Source: Peribacillus simplex
GTDB taxonomy: Bacteria; Bacillota; Bacilli; Bacillales; DSM-1321
Reading direction: 5' to 3'
NCBI RefSeq assembly: GCF_030123325.1
Contig: NZ_CP126106.1
Coordinates: 1,950,001 to 2,014,000, forward strand
DNA: 64,000 nucleotides
Both the position numbers and the translations under genes were made by a program. Numbering within the stretch: the first letter of the stretch is position 1; each line of letters opens with the position of its first letter. Positions 1-9,471 of the stretch are shown one piece after another. The notes below the pieces were generated by a model. That model was not told where the DNA came from. It was given only the letters and a program-made list of their open reading frames with translations, and made no database searches.

Positions 1-289
1 GGAAATCTGCTTAAAGCATAGAAAAAACTCAAAATTAACGAAAACAGGAATGTAATCTATTAAGATCCCGAAGCCCCTATCTTTCAAGTAGCGGATAAGG
101 GATTGTGGGGATTTGTTTGAGGTGATCCGCTTCTGACGAAAGAAATTAAAAAAGTTCTAGTAAATTCTTAAAAAATATCGGGATAGAACATGTTTTACTC
201 CTGATTCATGAGTGCATCTCTTCTTAATAAAAATCTGCTCTAAATGAAGTGAGTGATAGACAAAAATAAATTTTGGAAAGGAAATGTAT
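1..289. other. Non-coding 5' region before accC
   Basis: No convincing gene is visible here. The stretch is AT-rich and ends in a GGAAAGG ribosome binding site at 275-281. Both strands were scanned; the only longer minus-strand frame overlaps the accC start and has no ribosome binding site. A promoter for the carboxylase operon should lie here, but I cannot pick a clear -35/-10 pair. Confidence 0.5.
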
Positions 290-1645
290 ATGTTTAAAAA
301 GGTTCTTATTGCTAATCGAGGAGAAATTGCTGTCCGTGTGATTAGGGCTTGTAAGGAAATGGGGATATCTACGGTCGCTGTATATTCTGAAGCAGATCGT
401 GAAGCTCTGCATGTACGTCTAGCAGATGAAGCCTATTGCATTGGACCACACCTATCATCTAAGAGCTACTTGAATATGAAAAATCTATTAATTGTGGCTC
501 AACTATCTTATGCAGATGCTATCCATCCTGGCTACGGATTTTTAGCGGAAAGTGCAGAATTTGCCAATATGTGTATTGAGAACGATATCATTTTTATTGG
601 ACCATCACCTGAGGCAATCAGTAAGATGGGGGCGAAAGCGGTAGCCAGAGAAACGATGGAAGCTGCGGGTGTACCAATTGTTCCAGGTACGGATGGAATT
701 ATTGATGATATTGACGACGCTGTGGTCACAGCAAGAAGTATCGGGTATCCCGTTATTGTTAAAGCCACTGCTGGTGGTGGTGGAAAAGGGATGCGGGTTG
801 CTGAATGCGAGGAAGAGTTAAAAAATGCGATTTCAATGGCGCAGCAAGAAGCAGCTACAGCTTTTGGTAATGCAGGTGTTTATTTAGAAAAGTACATTGA
901 AGAGCCTCGACACATCGAAATCCAAATTATGGGTGATTCCTTTGGCAATGTCGTGCACTTAGGGGAACGTGATTGCTCAATCCAGAGACGCCATCAAAAG
1001 CTAATTGAAGAAGCGCCATCCCCTGCACTTGATGAAGAACTAAGAACGAAAATGGGAGAGGCGGCATTGAAAGCAGCGAAGGCCGTACAATATTCAGGGG
1101 CAGGCACGATTGAATTTTTACTAGATAAACATAAAAATTTTTACTTTATGGAAATGAACACACGTATTCAAGTTGAACACCCAGTTACAGAACTTATAAC
1201 AGGAGTAGACTTAATCAAAGAACAATTACTTGTTGCCTCAGGTCATAGGCTATCTGTCAAACAAGAAGATATTCATATCAATGGTTGGGCGATCGAATGC
1301 CGGATTAATGCAGAAAATCCTGATAAAAAATTTATGCCATCCCCTGGGAAAATTGGATTATACCTACCTCCAGGTGGATTTGGAATCCGAGTCGATAGCG
1401 CAGTTTATCCAGAATATACGATCTCACCATTTTATGATTCGATGATTGCCAAATTAATCGTACATGGAAAAAATCGTGAAGAAGCAATTGCAAGAATGAA
1501 GCGAGCCTTAAGCGAGTTCGTCATTGAAGGAATTGATACTACAATCGCTTTCCACCTTCGCTTATTAGAACATCCGGATTTTAAAGCTGGTAATTTTAAC
1601 ACGAAATTTTTAGAGATGAATGATTTAACGGTTTCCACTAAGTAA
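290..1645 (+). CDS. accC: Biotin carboxylase subunit of an acyl-CoA (propionyl-CoA) carboxylase
   Basis: This subunit carboxylates biotin on the carrier protein using ATP and bicarbonate. It is 451 aa, normal for AccC-type subunits. The N-terminus MFKKVLIANRGEIAVR is the canonical biotin-carboxylase start. The ATP-grasp glycine loop GGGGKGM is near residues 162-168, and the catalytic MNTRIQVEHP block is near 289-298. I prefer ATG 290 over ATG 284, because GGAAAGG ends 8 nt before 290 but only 2 nt before 284. It is followed by a BCCP gene, a carboxyltransferase gene and methylmalonyl-CoA mutase, so propionyl-CoA is the likely substrate; an AccC paralogue working on another acyl-CoA is the alternative. 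Confidence 0.93.
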   Translation: MFKKVLIANRGEIAVRVIRACKEMGISTVAVYSEADREALHVRLADEAYCIGPHLSSKSYLNMKNLLIVAQLSYADAIHPGYGFLAESAEFANMCIENDIIFIGPSPEAISKMGAKAVARETMEAAGVPIVPGTDGIIDDIDDAVVTARSIGYPVIVKATAGGGGKGMRVAECEEELKNAISMAQQEAATAFGNAGVYLEKYIEEPRHIEIQIMGDSFGNVVHLGERDCSIQRRHQKLIEEAPSPALDEELRTKMGEAALKAAKAVQYSGAGTIEFLLDKHKNFYFMEMNTRIQVEHPVTELITGVDLIKEQLLVASGHRLSVKQEDIHINGWAIECRINAENPDKKFMPSPGKIGLYLPPGGFGIRVDSAVYPEYTISPFYDSMIAKLIVHGKNREEAIARMKRALSEFVIEGIDTTIAFHLRLLEHPDFKAGNFNTKFLEMNDLTVSTK

Positions 1646-1702
1646 CTTGTGATGATTTGAAGTATGCAGTGGCACTGGATTATTTAGTAAAGAGAAGAGG
1701 TA

Positions 1703-1783
1703 ATGGTGGAAAAACAATTTTTTGTAATTGGTGATGAGAATGACCGGATAATCGGGACTGAACCTATGGGGGAGATTTCATAG
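1703..1783 (+). other. Possible small ORF or decayed gene between accC and accB
   Basis: The 206-bp gap between accC and accB looks more coding-like than random. ATG 1703, behind AGAGAAGAGG, opens a 26-codon frame (MVEKQFFVIGDENDRIIG and so on) that stops at 1783. At a run of five G (1768-1772) a one-base slip would join it to a second open frame ending IVPKKSEMSKEKITEIKL at about 1834. A third short frame precedes it. It could be the remnant of a small carboxylase-associated subunit. I recognise no family, and it may be chance. Confidence 0.25.
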
Positions 1784-1851
1784 TTCCTAAGAAATCTGAA
1801 ATGAGTAAAGAAAAAATAACAGAAATTAAATTATAGAAGGAGTGTTTCCTC

Positions 1852-2343
1852 ATGTTTAAAATGAATGACATTAAAGAATTAATTCGAGCAGTGGACCGTT
1901 CTACAATTGGAGAATTAACGATTAAAGGTGAAAATGATCAGCAAATAACAATTAGTAAACAAATGAATGTCGGACAAGTAGCGCTTATCGAAGAAACACA
2001 AGTCCCAGCGACTATTGCTGCCGCACCTGTGAAAGTGGAAGCCGCCCCCGTTCAAAAGCAGGAAGAAATACAAGCACCAGCGACAGATACTGAGGACACA
2101 TCGGTTCATAAAATTACTTCCCCAATGGTGGGTACATTTTATGGGGCTCCATCACCTGATTCTGATGCCTATGTAAAAGTGGGAGATCAAATAAAAGAAG
2201 ACACGGTGCTTTGTATTGTTGAAGCCATGAAGCTTATGAATGAGCTTGAAGCGGAAGTTAGTGGTGAAATTGTTGAAATCTTTGTAAAAAATGGTCAGCT
2301 TGTTGAATACGGCCAGCCCTTGTTCCTCGTAAAAACAGCATAA
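1852..2343 (+). CDS. accB: Biotin carboxyl carrier protein
   Basis: This is the swinging-arm carrier that moves carboxyl-biotin between the carboxylase and carboxyltransferase. It is 163 aa. The N-terminal helix MNDIKELIRAVDRSTIGEL is typical of AccB. A proline/alanine-rich linker lies near residues 50-80. The C-terminal biotinyl domain carries EAMKLMNE, with Lys127 the biotinylation site. GAAGGAG sits about 9 nt before ATG 1852; a second ATG at 1861 is possible. It lies 38 bp before the carboxyltransferase gene, so the two are co-transcribed. It is probably the carrier for the propionyl-CoA carboxylase encoded here. Confidence 0.93.
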   Translation: MFKMNDIKELIRAVDRSTIGELTIKGENDQQITISKQMNVGQVALIEETQVPATIAAAPVKVEAAPVQKQEEIQAPATDTEDTSVHKITSPMVGTFYGAPSPDSDAYVKVGDQIKEDTVLCIVEAMKLMNELEAEVSGEIVEIFVKNGQLVEYGQPLFLVKTA

Positions 2344-2381
2344 GCAATAAAATTTAACACGGATAGGAGAGGACTCACAGC

Positions 2382-3932
2382 ATGGATATGTTCGATAAAA
2401 TCGAGACCATGGAAGAGCGACGGGAAAAAGTGAAGCTGGGGGGCGGTTATGCACGGATTGATGCCCAGCATGATCGTGGGAAGCTAACTGCAAGAGAGCG
2501 TATCGAAATATTAGTGGATGAAGGGACATTCGTTGAAATAAACCCATTCATAGAAAATCGCGGCCTTGAGTATGGATCCGGGGAGGCTCCGGGAGAAGGG
2601 GTTGTTACAGGGTACGGTAAGGTTGGTGGGTGCCTTATTTTCCTTTTTGCTCAAGATTTTACTGTTTTCGGCGGAGCCCTAGGCGAAATGCATGCGACGA
2701 AGATTACCAAAATCATGGATTTAGCAGCAGAAAATGGAGCACCTATAATCGGATTAAATGACTCAGGTGGAGCACGAATTCAAGAAGGTGTTTTATCACT
2801 AGACGGATATGGACACATTTTCTATCGAAACTCCATTTATTCAGGCGTAATTCCACAAATTTCAGTGATAATGGGACCTTGTGCCGGGGGGGCTGTTTAT
2901 TCCCCTGCGATTACAGATTTCGTTTTCATGGTAGAAAAAACAAGTCAAATGTTTATTACAGGCCCAAAGGTAATTGAGTCGGTAACGGGGGCAAAGATTA
3001 ACAGTGAGGATTTAGGTGGTGCGTCCGTTCATTCCACAATAAGTGGAAATGCCCATTTTACCGGACCAACAGAAGAAGACGTTTTAAACGAAGTCAGGAG
3101 ATTAATTGGCTACTTGCCATCAAACTATGAAGAAAAGCCACCCTACAAAGAGCCGGTAAATAAAATTCCGTTAGATGAAAGAATCGATGAACTTCTTGAT
3201 GTTGTCCCGATTGATGGAACGAAGGTTTATGACGTGCGTAAGGTGATTCATTTAATTGTCGATGATCAAGATTTCATGGAAGTTCAGCCGAAATTCGCTA
3301 AAAATATTGTCGTTGGCTTTGGCCGTATAAACGGCGATACAGTCGGTATAATCGCAAATAATCCGAAGATGATGGCTGGTGGTCTTGATATTGATTCATC
3401 TGACAAATGTGCTCGCTTCATCCGATTCTGTGACTGCTTTAAGATTCCATTAATTACATTTGAAGACGTGAGTGGCTTTATCCCAGGAATTCAACAAGAG
3501 CATGGCGGGATTATCCGGCATGGAGCGAAAATTTTATATGCCTATTCGGAAGCTTTGGTTCCCAAAATTACAGTGATTCTTCGAAAAGCATATGGTGGGG
3601 CTTACGTTGCCCTAAACAGTAAAGCAACCGGGGCAGATTTAGTATTTGCTTGGCCTAACGCAGAAATTGCGGTTATGGGACCAGCCGGGGCGGCCAATAT
3701 CATTTTTGCAAAAGAGATTAATGAAAGTACAGATCCGGAGGCCTTTAGGCAAGAAAAAATCAACGAATATCGCGAACGGTTTGCCAATCCTTACGTCGCA
3801 TCAGCTAATGGCATTGTTGATGATGTAATTGACCCGAGGGATACAAGAAAAAGTATCGCTAGTGCATTGGAAATGCTAAAAAACAAGAAGAAAGCATTAC
3901 CTAAGAAAAGGCATGGAAATATCCCTTTATAA
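2382..3932 (+). CDS. pccB: Acyl-CoA carboxylase carboxyltransferase (propionyl-CoA carboxylase beta, YqjD-like)
   Basis: It transfers the carboxyl group from biotin to propionyl-CoA, giving (S)-methylmalonyl-CoA. It is 516 aa, the length of PccB/YqjD single-chain carboxyltransferases that carry both crotonase-like halves. The N-half acyl-CoA oxyanion-hole motif SGGARIQEG is followed by MGPCAGGAVYSPA. The C-half has VSGFIPGIQQEHGGIIRHGAK and RKAYGGAYVALNSK. GGAGAGG lies about 12 nt before ATG 2382. Location directly before the mutase genes supports the propionyl-CoA assignment. No methylmalonyl-CoA epimerase gene accompanies it in this window. Confidence 0.92.
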   Translation: MDMFDKIETMEERREKVKLGGGYARIDAQHDRGKLTARERIEILVDEGTFVEINPFIENRGLEYGSGEAPGEGVVTGYGKVGGCLIFLFAQDFTVFGGALGEMHATKITKIMDLAAENGAPIIGLNDSGGARIQEGVLSLDGYGHIFYRNSIYSGVIPQISVIMGPCAGGAVYSPAITDFVFMVEKTSQMFITGPKVIESVTGAKINSEDLGGASVHSTISGNAHFTGPTEEDVLNEVRRLIGYLPSNYEEKPPYKEPVNKIPLDERIDELLDVVPIDGTKVYDVRKVIHLIVDDQDFMEVQPKFAKNIVVGFGRINGDTVGIIANNPKMMAGGLDIDSSDKCARFIRFCDCFKIPLITFEDVSGFIPGIQQEHGGIIRHGAKILYAYSEALVPKITVILRKAYGGAYVALNSKATGADLVFAWPNAEIAVMGPAGAANIIFAKEINESTDPEAFRQEKINEYRERFANPYVASANGIVDDVIDPRDTRKSIASALEMLKNKKKALPKKRHGNIPL

Positions 3933-4045
3933 ACCTTTTCTTTAATGGTTTTTGAACTACCTATATTAATAGAAGAAAAACGTGTGAAGACGACAAAAGA
4001 AAAAACGCCTACCGTAAAATGATATAGAAGGGAGAGAGCGATAGC

Positions 4046-4090
4046 ATGGGGATTGATGCTTACCGCAACTTAAAATGGATAAAAAAATAG
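4046..4090 (+). other. 14-codon leader ORF overlapping the mutA start
   Basis: ATG 4046, behind the strong GAAGGGAGAGAG ribosome binding site, encodes MGIDAYRNLKWIKK and stops at 4090, 16 nt inside mutA in another frame. The mutA ATG at 4075 has no recognisable ribosome binding site of its own. The leader therefore probably loads ribosomes for translationally coupled initiation of mutA. This is seen in the sequence; the coupling is inferred. The rest of the 3933-4074 gap holds only a 25-codon frame (3945-4022) with no ribosome binding site. Confidence 0.45.
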
Positions 4091-6171
4091 TGGACCAATT
4101 TTCGGAATTTGAGATCCCAAGTAATGAACAGTGGCGTGACCTAACAGAAAAATCTTTAAAAGGAGCTTCTTTTGAAAAAAGACTTATTACAGAAACATAT
4201 GAAGGAATTTTACTTCAGCCGATGTATCGAAAGGAGGATGCTGCCAATCTTCCTTTTCTGCAGTCCTTGCCAGGTATGGCCCCTTTTACTCGCGGCACTA
4301 AAACGCTTATAAATGGATGGGAAATCAATCAGGAAATCAATGTTGGAATACCCGCTTCTTTTAATAAAGTAGCACGGCATGACCTTAGCAAGGGGCAAAC
4401 CTCATTAAATATTGTCCTTGATACACCAACGAAACGTGGAATAAATGCGAGTGAAGCTACTTCAGAAGTAGGGAAAGCAGGACTATCGATTTCAGGGGTA
4501 ACCGATGTAGCCGATGCACTAAAAGATATTGACTTTGGTAATGTTCCTATTCACATAGGTGCTGGGGCAAATTCATTGCCACTACTTGCTTTGATTATCG
4601 CTCACCTAGAACAGTCCGGACGAGAAGTGGAGGAATTACATGGGTGTATAGGGATGGATCCACTCGCGGAACTAGTAGAAAATGGAACATTAGCTTACGA
4701 GTTGGAAGATTGTTATACATTGATGGCCGACATAACAAAATGGGCAAACGAGAATACCCCCCATTTACAAACGGTTCTAATCCAAGGAAATGTCTATCAT
4801 GACGGTGGAAGTAGTGCGGTTGAAGAATTGGCTTTTTCCTTATCAACAGGTGTCGAATATTTACAAGCACTAACTTCCCAAGGAATTGATATAAATAAAG
4901 CCGCCAGCAGTATCCGTTTTTCGTTCTCAATCGGTTCCGGTTATTTTATGGAAATTGCCAAACTTCGGGCCGCAAGAACTCTTTGGGCCAGAATTGTAGA
5001 AATGTTTGGTGGGAATGAAGAAGCCCAGAAGATGACGATGCATGCACGAACATCCGCATGGACAAAAACAGTTTTTGATCCCTATGTGAATATGCTGCGC
5101 GCTACAACAGAAGCATTTTCTGCAGCAGTCGGTGGGGCTGACAGCATTCATGTTAGTTGCTTTGATGAAGCGATTCAAAAGTCTACCGCTTTTTCACGAC
5201 GAATTGCAAGGAATGCCTCCATTATTTTAAAAGAAGAGGCTCATATTGCGAGGACAATCGATCCAGCCGGTGGCTCTTGGTACGTAGAAGTACTTACAAA
5301 TGAGGTTGCCAAAAAGGCATGGGGACTTTTCCAGGAAATAGAGAGAAAAGGTGGGATTTTCCATTCGTTAATAAAAGAATTCCCACAAAATGTGGTTCAA
5401 CAAACAGCTTCAAAGCGAATGAGGAGCATCGCTCACCGAAAAGATATATTCGTTGGTACCAATATGTATGTGAATTTGGCAGAAAAAGGGGTAGATTGGA
5501 TAGCGTTAAATGAAACGCCTCAAATCAATGATCATATCATTCAAGTAGCAGGCCGAGCACATATATCGGTAGGAAGTTTAGCCGTAATCTCAAATAAAAC
5601 AGAGACCGCGATCCAAGCAGCAAAACAAGGTGCATCGTTAGGTGAAATAGCCAATGCAACAGGTATGAAGTCAGAAGCTGTGGTCTGTGTTAAAACAATC
5701 AAGCCAACCAGAGGTGCACTTCAGTTTGAAGAACTTCGTCAATCCATTGATGAGATGGCAGAGAAAACTGGAAATCGACCGATTGTATTTCTAGCAAACT
5801 TAGGACATATTTCAAATCATAAAGTGCGAGCGGATTTTGCTGCAGGATTTTTTGAAGTAGGCGGTTACGATGTTATTCAAAACAATGGCTTTGGTTCTAT
5901 AAAAGAAGCAGTCGAGGCAATCGTTGTGTCCATGGCAGATATTGTCATCATTTGCGGGAAAGATGAAGACTATCAACAAGCTGCTATTCCACTTGCAATG
6001 TCTATTAAAAAAATGGATGCACAAATAACCATATTATTAGCAGGAAAGCCTAGTGAAGTAGATGAAGTAAGATTTAAAGAGGCTGGAGTAGCTGAATTTG
6101 TTCACGGTGGCTCAAACTGCTATGACGTATTAAGTCAACTTCTACAGAAGAAAGGAGTGGCTGTTTCATGA
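4075..6171 (+). CDS. mutA: Methylmalonyl-CoA mutase small (beta) subunit
   Basis: This is the non-catalytic partner of the B12-dependent mutase that converts (R)-methylmalonyl-CoA to succinyl-CoA. It is 698 aa. The TIM-barrel-like domain carries TKRGINASEATSEVGKAG, corresponding to THRGYDSDHPRVVGDVGKAG of the large subunit. The C-terminal flavodoxin-like domain has NLGHISNHKVRADF in place of the B12-binding DxHxxG motif, so it cannot supply the cobalt ligand. That fits the small subunit. Its stop overlaps the mutB start by 4 nt (ATGA). An upstream frame cannot extend it because of a TGA at 4054. Confidence 0.92.
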   Translation: MDKKIVDQFSEFEIPSNEQWRDLTEKSLKGASFEKRLITETYEGILLQPMYRKEDAANLPFLQSLPGMAPFTRGTKTLINGWEINQEINVGIPASFNKVARHDLSKGQTSLNIVLDTPTKRGINASEATSEVGKAGLSISGVTDVADALKDIDFGNVPIHIGAGANSLPLLALIIAHLEQSGREVEELHGCIGMDPLAELVENGTLAYELEDCYTLMADITKWANENTPHLQTVLIQGNVYHDGGSSAVEELAFSLSTGVEYLQALTSQGIDINKAASSIRFSFSIGSGYFMEIAKLRAARTLWARIVEMFGGNEEAQKMTMHARTSAWTKTVFDPYVNMLRATTEAFSAAVGGADSIHVSCFDEAIQKSTAFSRRIARNASIILKEEAHIARTIDPAGGSWYVEVLTNEVAKKAWGLFQEIERKGGIFHSLIKEFPQNVVQQTASKRMRSIAHRKDIFVGTNMYVNLAEKGVDWIALNETPQINDHIIQVAGRAHISVGSLAVISNKTETAIQAAKQGASLGEIANATGMKSEAVVCVKTIKPTRGALQFEELRQSIDEMAEKTGNRPIVFLANLGHISNHKVRADFAAGFFEVGGYDVIQNNGFGSIKEAVEAIVVSMADIVIICGKDEDYQQAAIPLAMSIKKMDAQITILLAGKPSEVDEVRFKEAGVAEFVHGGSNCYDVLSQLLQKKGVAVS

Positions 6172-8348
6172 CAAAACCAGATTTTACTAAAGTAGCATAT
6201 ACAGATGAAATAGAAGGTGCATTTAGTGAATGGAGTAAACATGCTGAGAAACTTTCTGGAATGTCTTTTGATAATTTAGCCGTTCCGACTTATGAAAAAA
6301 TTGATGTAAAGCCTCTATACACAAATATGGACACAATAGGAATGAATCATTTAGATTATGTGGCGGGAATAGCACCATTCTTTCGAGGTCCGTACCCAGC
6401 TATGTATAAATCACAACCTTGGACGGTTCGTCAATATGCTGGCTTTTCTACGGCGGAAGAAAGTAATGCGTTTTACCGCAGAAACTTAGCTGCAGGACAA
6501 AAAGGGCTTTCGATCGCCTTTGATTTAGCTACACATCGTGGGTATGATTCGGATCATCCTAGAGTCGTAGGCGATGTGGGAAAAGCCGGCGTTGCCGTTG
6601 ATTCCATTCTAGACATGAAGATTTTATTTGATGGAATCCCATTAGATAAAATGTCTGTTTCCATGACGATGAACGGAGCTGTCCTGCCGATCATGGCTTT
6701 TTATATCGTGGCAGCTGAAGAACAAGGAGTTCCCCAAGAGAAGCTTTCTGGAACCATTCAAAATGATATTTTAAAAGAATATATGGTTCGTAATACGTAC
6801 ATTTATCCTCCAGAACCGTCAATGAAAATCATAGCAGATATCTTCGAATACACGTCCCAGCATATGCCGAAATTTAATTCCATTAGCATCTCCGGTTATC
6901 ATATGCAAGAAGCGGGGGCTACCGCCGATATAGAGTTGGGTTATACCCTTGCAGATGGATTAGAGTATGTCAAAACGGGTTTAAAAGCAGGGATTGATAT
7001 TGATCGATTTGCTCCACGTCTTTCCTTCTTCTGGGCAATCGGAATGAATTACTATATGGAAGTGGCTAAAATGCGTGCAGCCCGTTTAATTTGGGCGAAG
7101 CTAATGAAAAGGTTTTACCCGAAAAATGAAAAGTCGTTAGCACTTCGAACCCATTCGCAAACATCTGGATGGAGCTTAACAGAGCAAGACCCATTCAATA
7201 ATGTTTCACGTACCTGTATTGAAGCGATGGCTGCTGCTCTTGGTCATACACAATCCCTACATACGAACGCACTGGATGAGGCGATTGCCTTACCGACCGA
7301 TTTTTCTGCCCGAATAGCTCGAAATACCCAATTATACCTTCAGGATGAAACGGGGATAACCAACGTATTAGACCCATGGGGCGGCTCCTATTACGTGGAG
7401 TCGCTTACGGCTGAATTACTTGAAAAAGCCTGGGAACATATTGAAGAAATCGAAGCACTTGGCGGAATGGCAAAAGCCATTGAAACAGGACTGCCAAAGA
7501 TGAGAATTGAAGAAGCGGCTGCTAGAAGACAAGCGCATATTGATTCTGGTAAAGAATCGATCATTGGAGTGAATAAATACCGTTTAGAAAAAGAGGACCC
7601 TCTTGAGATATTAGATATTGATAATACTGCTGTCCGTGAAGCGCAAATTCGCCGCTTAGAGCAGCTTCGGGCAGAAAGAGATAAAGCAAAGGTGGAAGCA
7701 GCACTTCAAGCGATTACAAAAGCGGCTGAAACTGGAGAAGGAAACCTTCTAGAGCTAGCGGTAAATGCAGCTCGCTCTAGAGCGAGCCTAGGAGAAATTT
7801 CGAATGCATACGAACAAGTAGTAGGGAGACATAAAGCAATTATTCGTTCTATTAGCGGAGTGTACAGTGCAGAGTTTGGGGAAGAGGAACAAGTGAAAAT
7901 TGTCCGTGAAATGTCCGATCAATTTGAAGAGAATGAAGGCCGACGCCCTCGGATCATGATTGCAAAGATGGGACAGGACGGGCATGACCGTGGAGCTAAA
8001 GTGATTTCGACTGCATTTGCAGACCTTGGTTTTGATGTTGATATTGGTCCCTTATTCCAAACACCAGAGGAAGCAGCCTTACAGGCCGTGGAAAATGATG
8101 TACATGTTTTAGGGATGAGCTCTCTTGCTGCTGGTCATAAAACATTACTTCCTCAAGTCGTGGAAGAGCTGAAGCGTTTAGGCCGTGAAGATATTGCCGT
8201 CGTGATTGGCGGTGTTATTCCTGCTCAAGATTACAGTTACTTAATAGAAAAAGGAGCGGCTGCCATATTTGGACCAGGAACGGTTATCCCGATTGCCGCA
8301 CAACAGGTGATAGAAGAATTAAATCGTCGTCTCGGATTGGTCACTTAA
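6168..8348 (+). CDS. mutB: Methylmalonyl-CoA mutase large (catalytic) subunit
   Basis: This is the adenosylcobalamin-dependent mutase subunit, 726 aa, of the usual large-subunit length. The N-terminal substrate domain contains AFDLATHRGYDSDHPRVVGD and the conserved HMQEAGATADIELGYTLADG region. The C-terminal B12 domain has MGQDGHDRGAKVI, with His606 as the lower axial cobalt ligand, and GGVIP towards the end. GAAAGGAGTGG precedes ATG 6168, which overlaps the mutA stop, so translation is coupled. It makes succinyl-CoA from the product of the upstream carboxylase, after epimerisation. Confidence 0.96.
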   Translation: MTKPDFTKVAYTDEIEGAFSEWSKHAEKLSGMSFDNLAVPTYEKIDVKPLYTNMDTIGMNHLDYVAGIAPFFRGPYPAMYKSQPWTVRQYAGFSTAEESNAFYRRNLAAGQKGLSIAFDLATHRGYDSDHPRVVGDVGKAGVAVDSILDMKILFDGIPLDKMSVSMTMNGAVLPIMAFYIVAAEEQGVPQEKLSGTIQNDILKEYMVRNTYIYPPEPSMKIIADIFEYTSQHMPKFNSISISGYHMQEAGATADIELGYTLADGLEYVKTGLKAGIDIDRFAPRLSFFWAIGMNYYMEVAKMRAARLIWAKLMKRFYPKNEKSLALRTHSQTSGWSLTEQDPFNNVSRTCIEAMAAALGHTQSLHTNALDEAIALPTDFSARIARNTQLYLQDETGITNVLDPWGGSYYVESLTAELLEKAWEHIEEIEALGGMAKAIETGLPKMRIEEAAARRQAHIDSGKESIIGVNKYRLEKEDPLEILDIDNTAVREAQIRRLEQLRAERDKAKVEAALQAITKAAETGEGNLLELAVNAARSRASLGEISNAYEQVVGRHKAIIRSISGVYSAEFGEEEQVKIVREMSDQFEENEGRRPRIMIAKMGQDGHDRGAKVISTAFADLGFDVDIGPLFQTPEEAALQAVENDVHVLGMSSLAAGHKTLLPQVVEELKRLGREDIAVVIGGVIPAQDYSYLIEKGAAAIFGPGTVIPIAAQQVIEELNRRLGLVT

Positions 8349-9383
8349 ATGACAGAAAAAGAAAGCATTCAATCCAAGCAACTCTTATCGCCAAGACGAA
8401 GACACCTTACGGTTGATGATTATGTACAGGGTGTGATGAATGGAAATCGTGCAATTATTGCTCAAGCGATCACCTTAGTTGAAAGCAATTTACCCAAACA
8501 CATGGAAATGGCACAAAAAGTGCTGAAAGAACTGATTCCATATACAGGAAAATCAATTCGAATCGGCTTTACAGGCGTTCCTGGGGCTGGTAAGAGCACG
8601 TTAATTGAATCCTTTGGTATGATGCTCTGTGAGCAAAATCACCGTGTAGCGGTTTTAGCCGTTGACCCAACTAGCAGTGTATCTAGAGGAAGTATTCTAG
8701 GTGACAAAACAAGAATGGAACATCTTTCTCGCCACCCACATGCATATGTTCGACCGTCCCCGTCAAGTGGGACGTTAGGAGGGGTCACCAGAAAAAGCCG
8801 TGAAACCCTTCTTATTTGTGAGGCAGCAGGGTATGACGTAATAATCGTGGAAACCGTCGGAGTCGGCCAAAGTGAAATAACCGTCCGTTCCATGGTGGAT
8901 TTTTTCCTAGTTATTATGCTGACTGGTGCAGGGGATGAGCTACAAGGAATGAAAAAAGGGGTGATGGAATTAGCTGATGCTATTTCCATTAATAAAGCGG
9001 ATGGCGAAAACAAACAAGCTGCCATGAATGCAAAGGCGGAATACAATCGCTTCCTTCATTTCTTACAACCAATCACCGAGGGTTGGGAAACAAAAGCATT
9101 TACTGTGTCTGCCATAACGGGTGAAGGTGTATCCAACATTTGGAGAGTCATTCAGAAATATAAACAAGTTACCAGTAGGAATGGATGCTTTGGAAAAAGA
9201 AGAAAAGAACAAATGATTGACTGGGTTCATTCTATGATAGAGGACCAATTAAAGGCGAGATTTTATGGTAATCCATCGATGAAAAAAAACATTACTAAAA
9301 TGGAAGGATTACTTCTTAACGGCCATGCTTCCCCCACACTCGCAGTCCAACAATTATTCAAAATTTATGATGAAAATGGATAG
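8349..9383 (+). CDS. meaB: MeaB-type G3E GTPase, methylmalonyl-CoA mutase chaperone
   Basis: MeaB/ArgK-family GTPases protect and reload methylmalonyl-CoA mutase with adenosylcobalamin. The protein is 344 aa. Walker A GVPGAGKST lies at residues 76-84, followed by VDPTSSVSRGSILGDKTRM, the VETVGVGQSE switch region and the guanine-specificity NKAD. The ATG follows the mutB stop with no spacer, which implies tight coupling and a 1:1 partner role. The C-terminal dimerisation tail is present, so the gene looks intact. Confidence 0.94.
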   Translation: MTEKESIQSKQLLSPRRRHLTVDDYVQGVMNGNRAIIAQAITLVESNLPKHMEMAQKVLKELIPYTGKSIRIGFTGVPGAGKSTLIESFGMMLCEQNHRVAVLAVDPTSSVSRGSILGDKTRMEHLSRHPHAYVRPSPSSGTLGGVTRKSRETLLICEAAGYDVIIVETVGVGQSEITVRSMVDFFLVIMLTGAGDELQGMKKGVMELADAISINKADGENKQAAMNAKAEYNRFLHFLQPITEGWETKAFTVSAITGEGVSNIWRVIQKYKQVTSRNGCFGKRRKEQMIDWVHSMIEDQLKARFYGNPSMKKNITKMEGLLLNGHASPTLAVQQLFKIYDENG

Positions 9384-9471
9384 GGTAAGGAAGGTTTTTC
9401 ATTAAGAAAAGAAAAGGATACCGGGTATAGCCTTATAAGCCATTAGAAAGTATAGAAAGGTGGAAATGTTC

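Noticed and set aside
3945..4022. 25-codon ORF between pccB and mutA
   Set aside because: No ribosome binding site and highly charged low-complexity composition; probably chance.
8639..9046. 135-codon minus-strand frame inside meaB
   Set aside because: Fully antisense to a conserved GTPase gene, no ribosome binding site, no recognisable domain.
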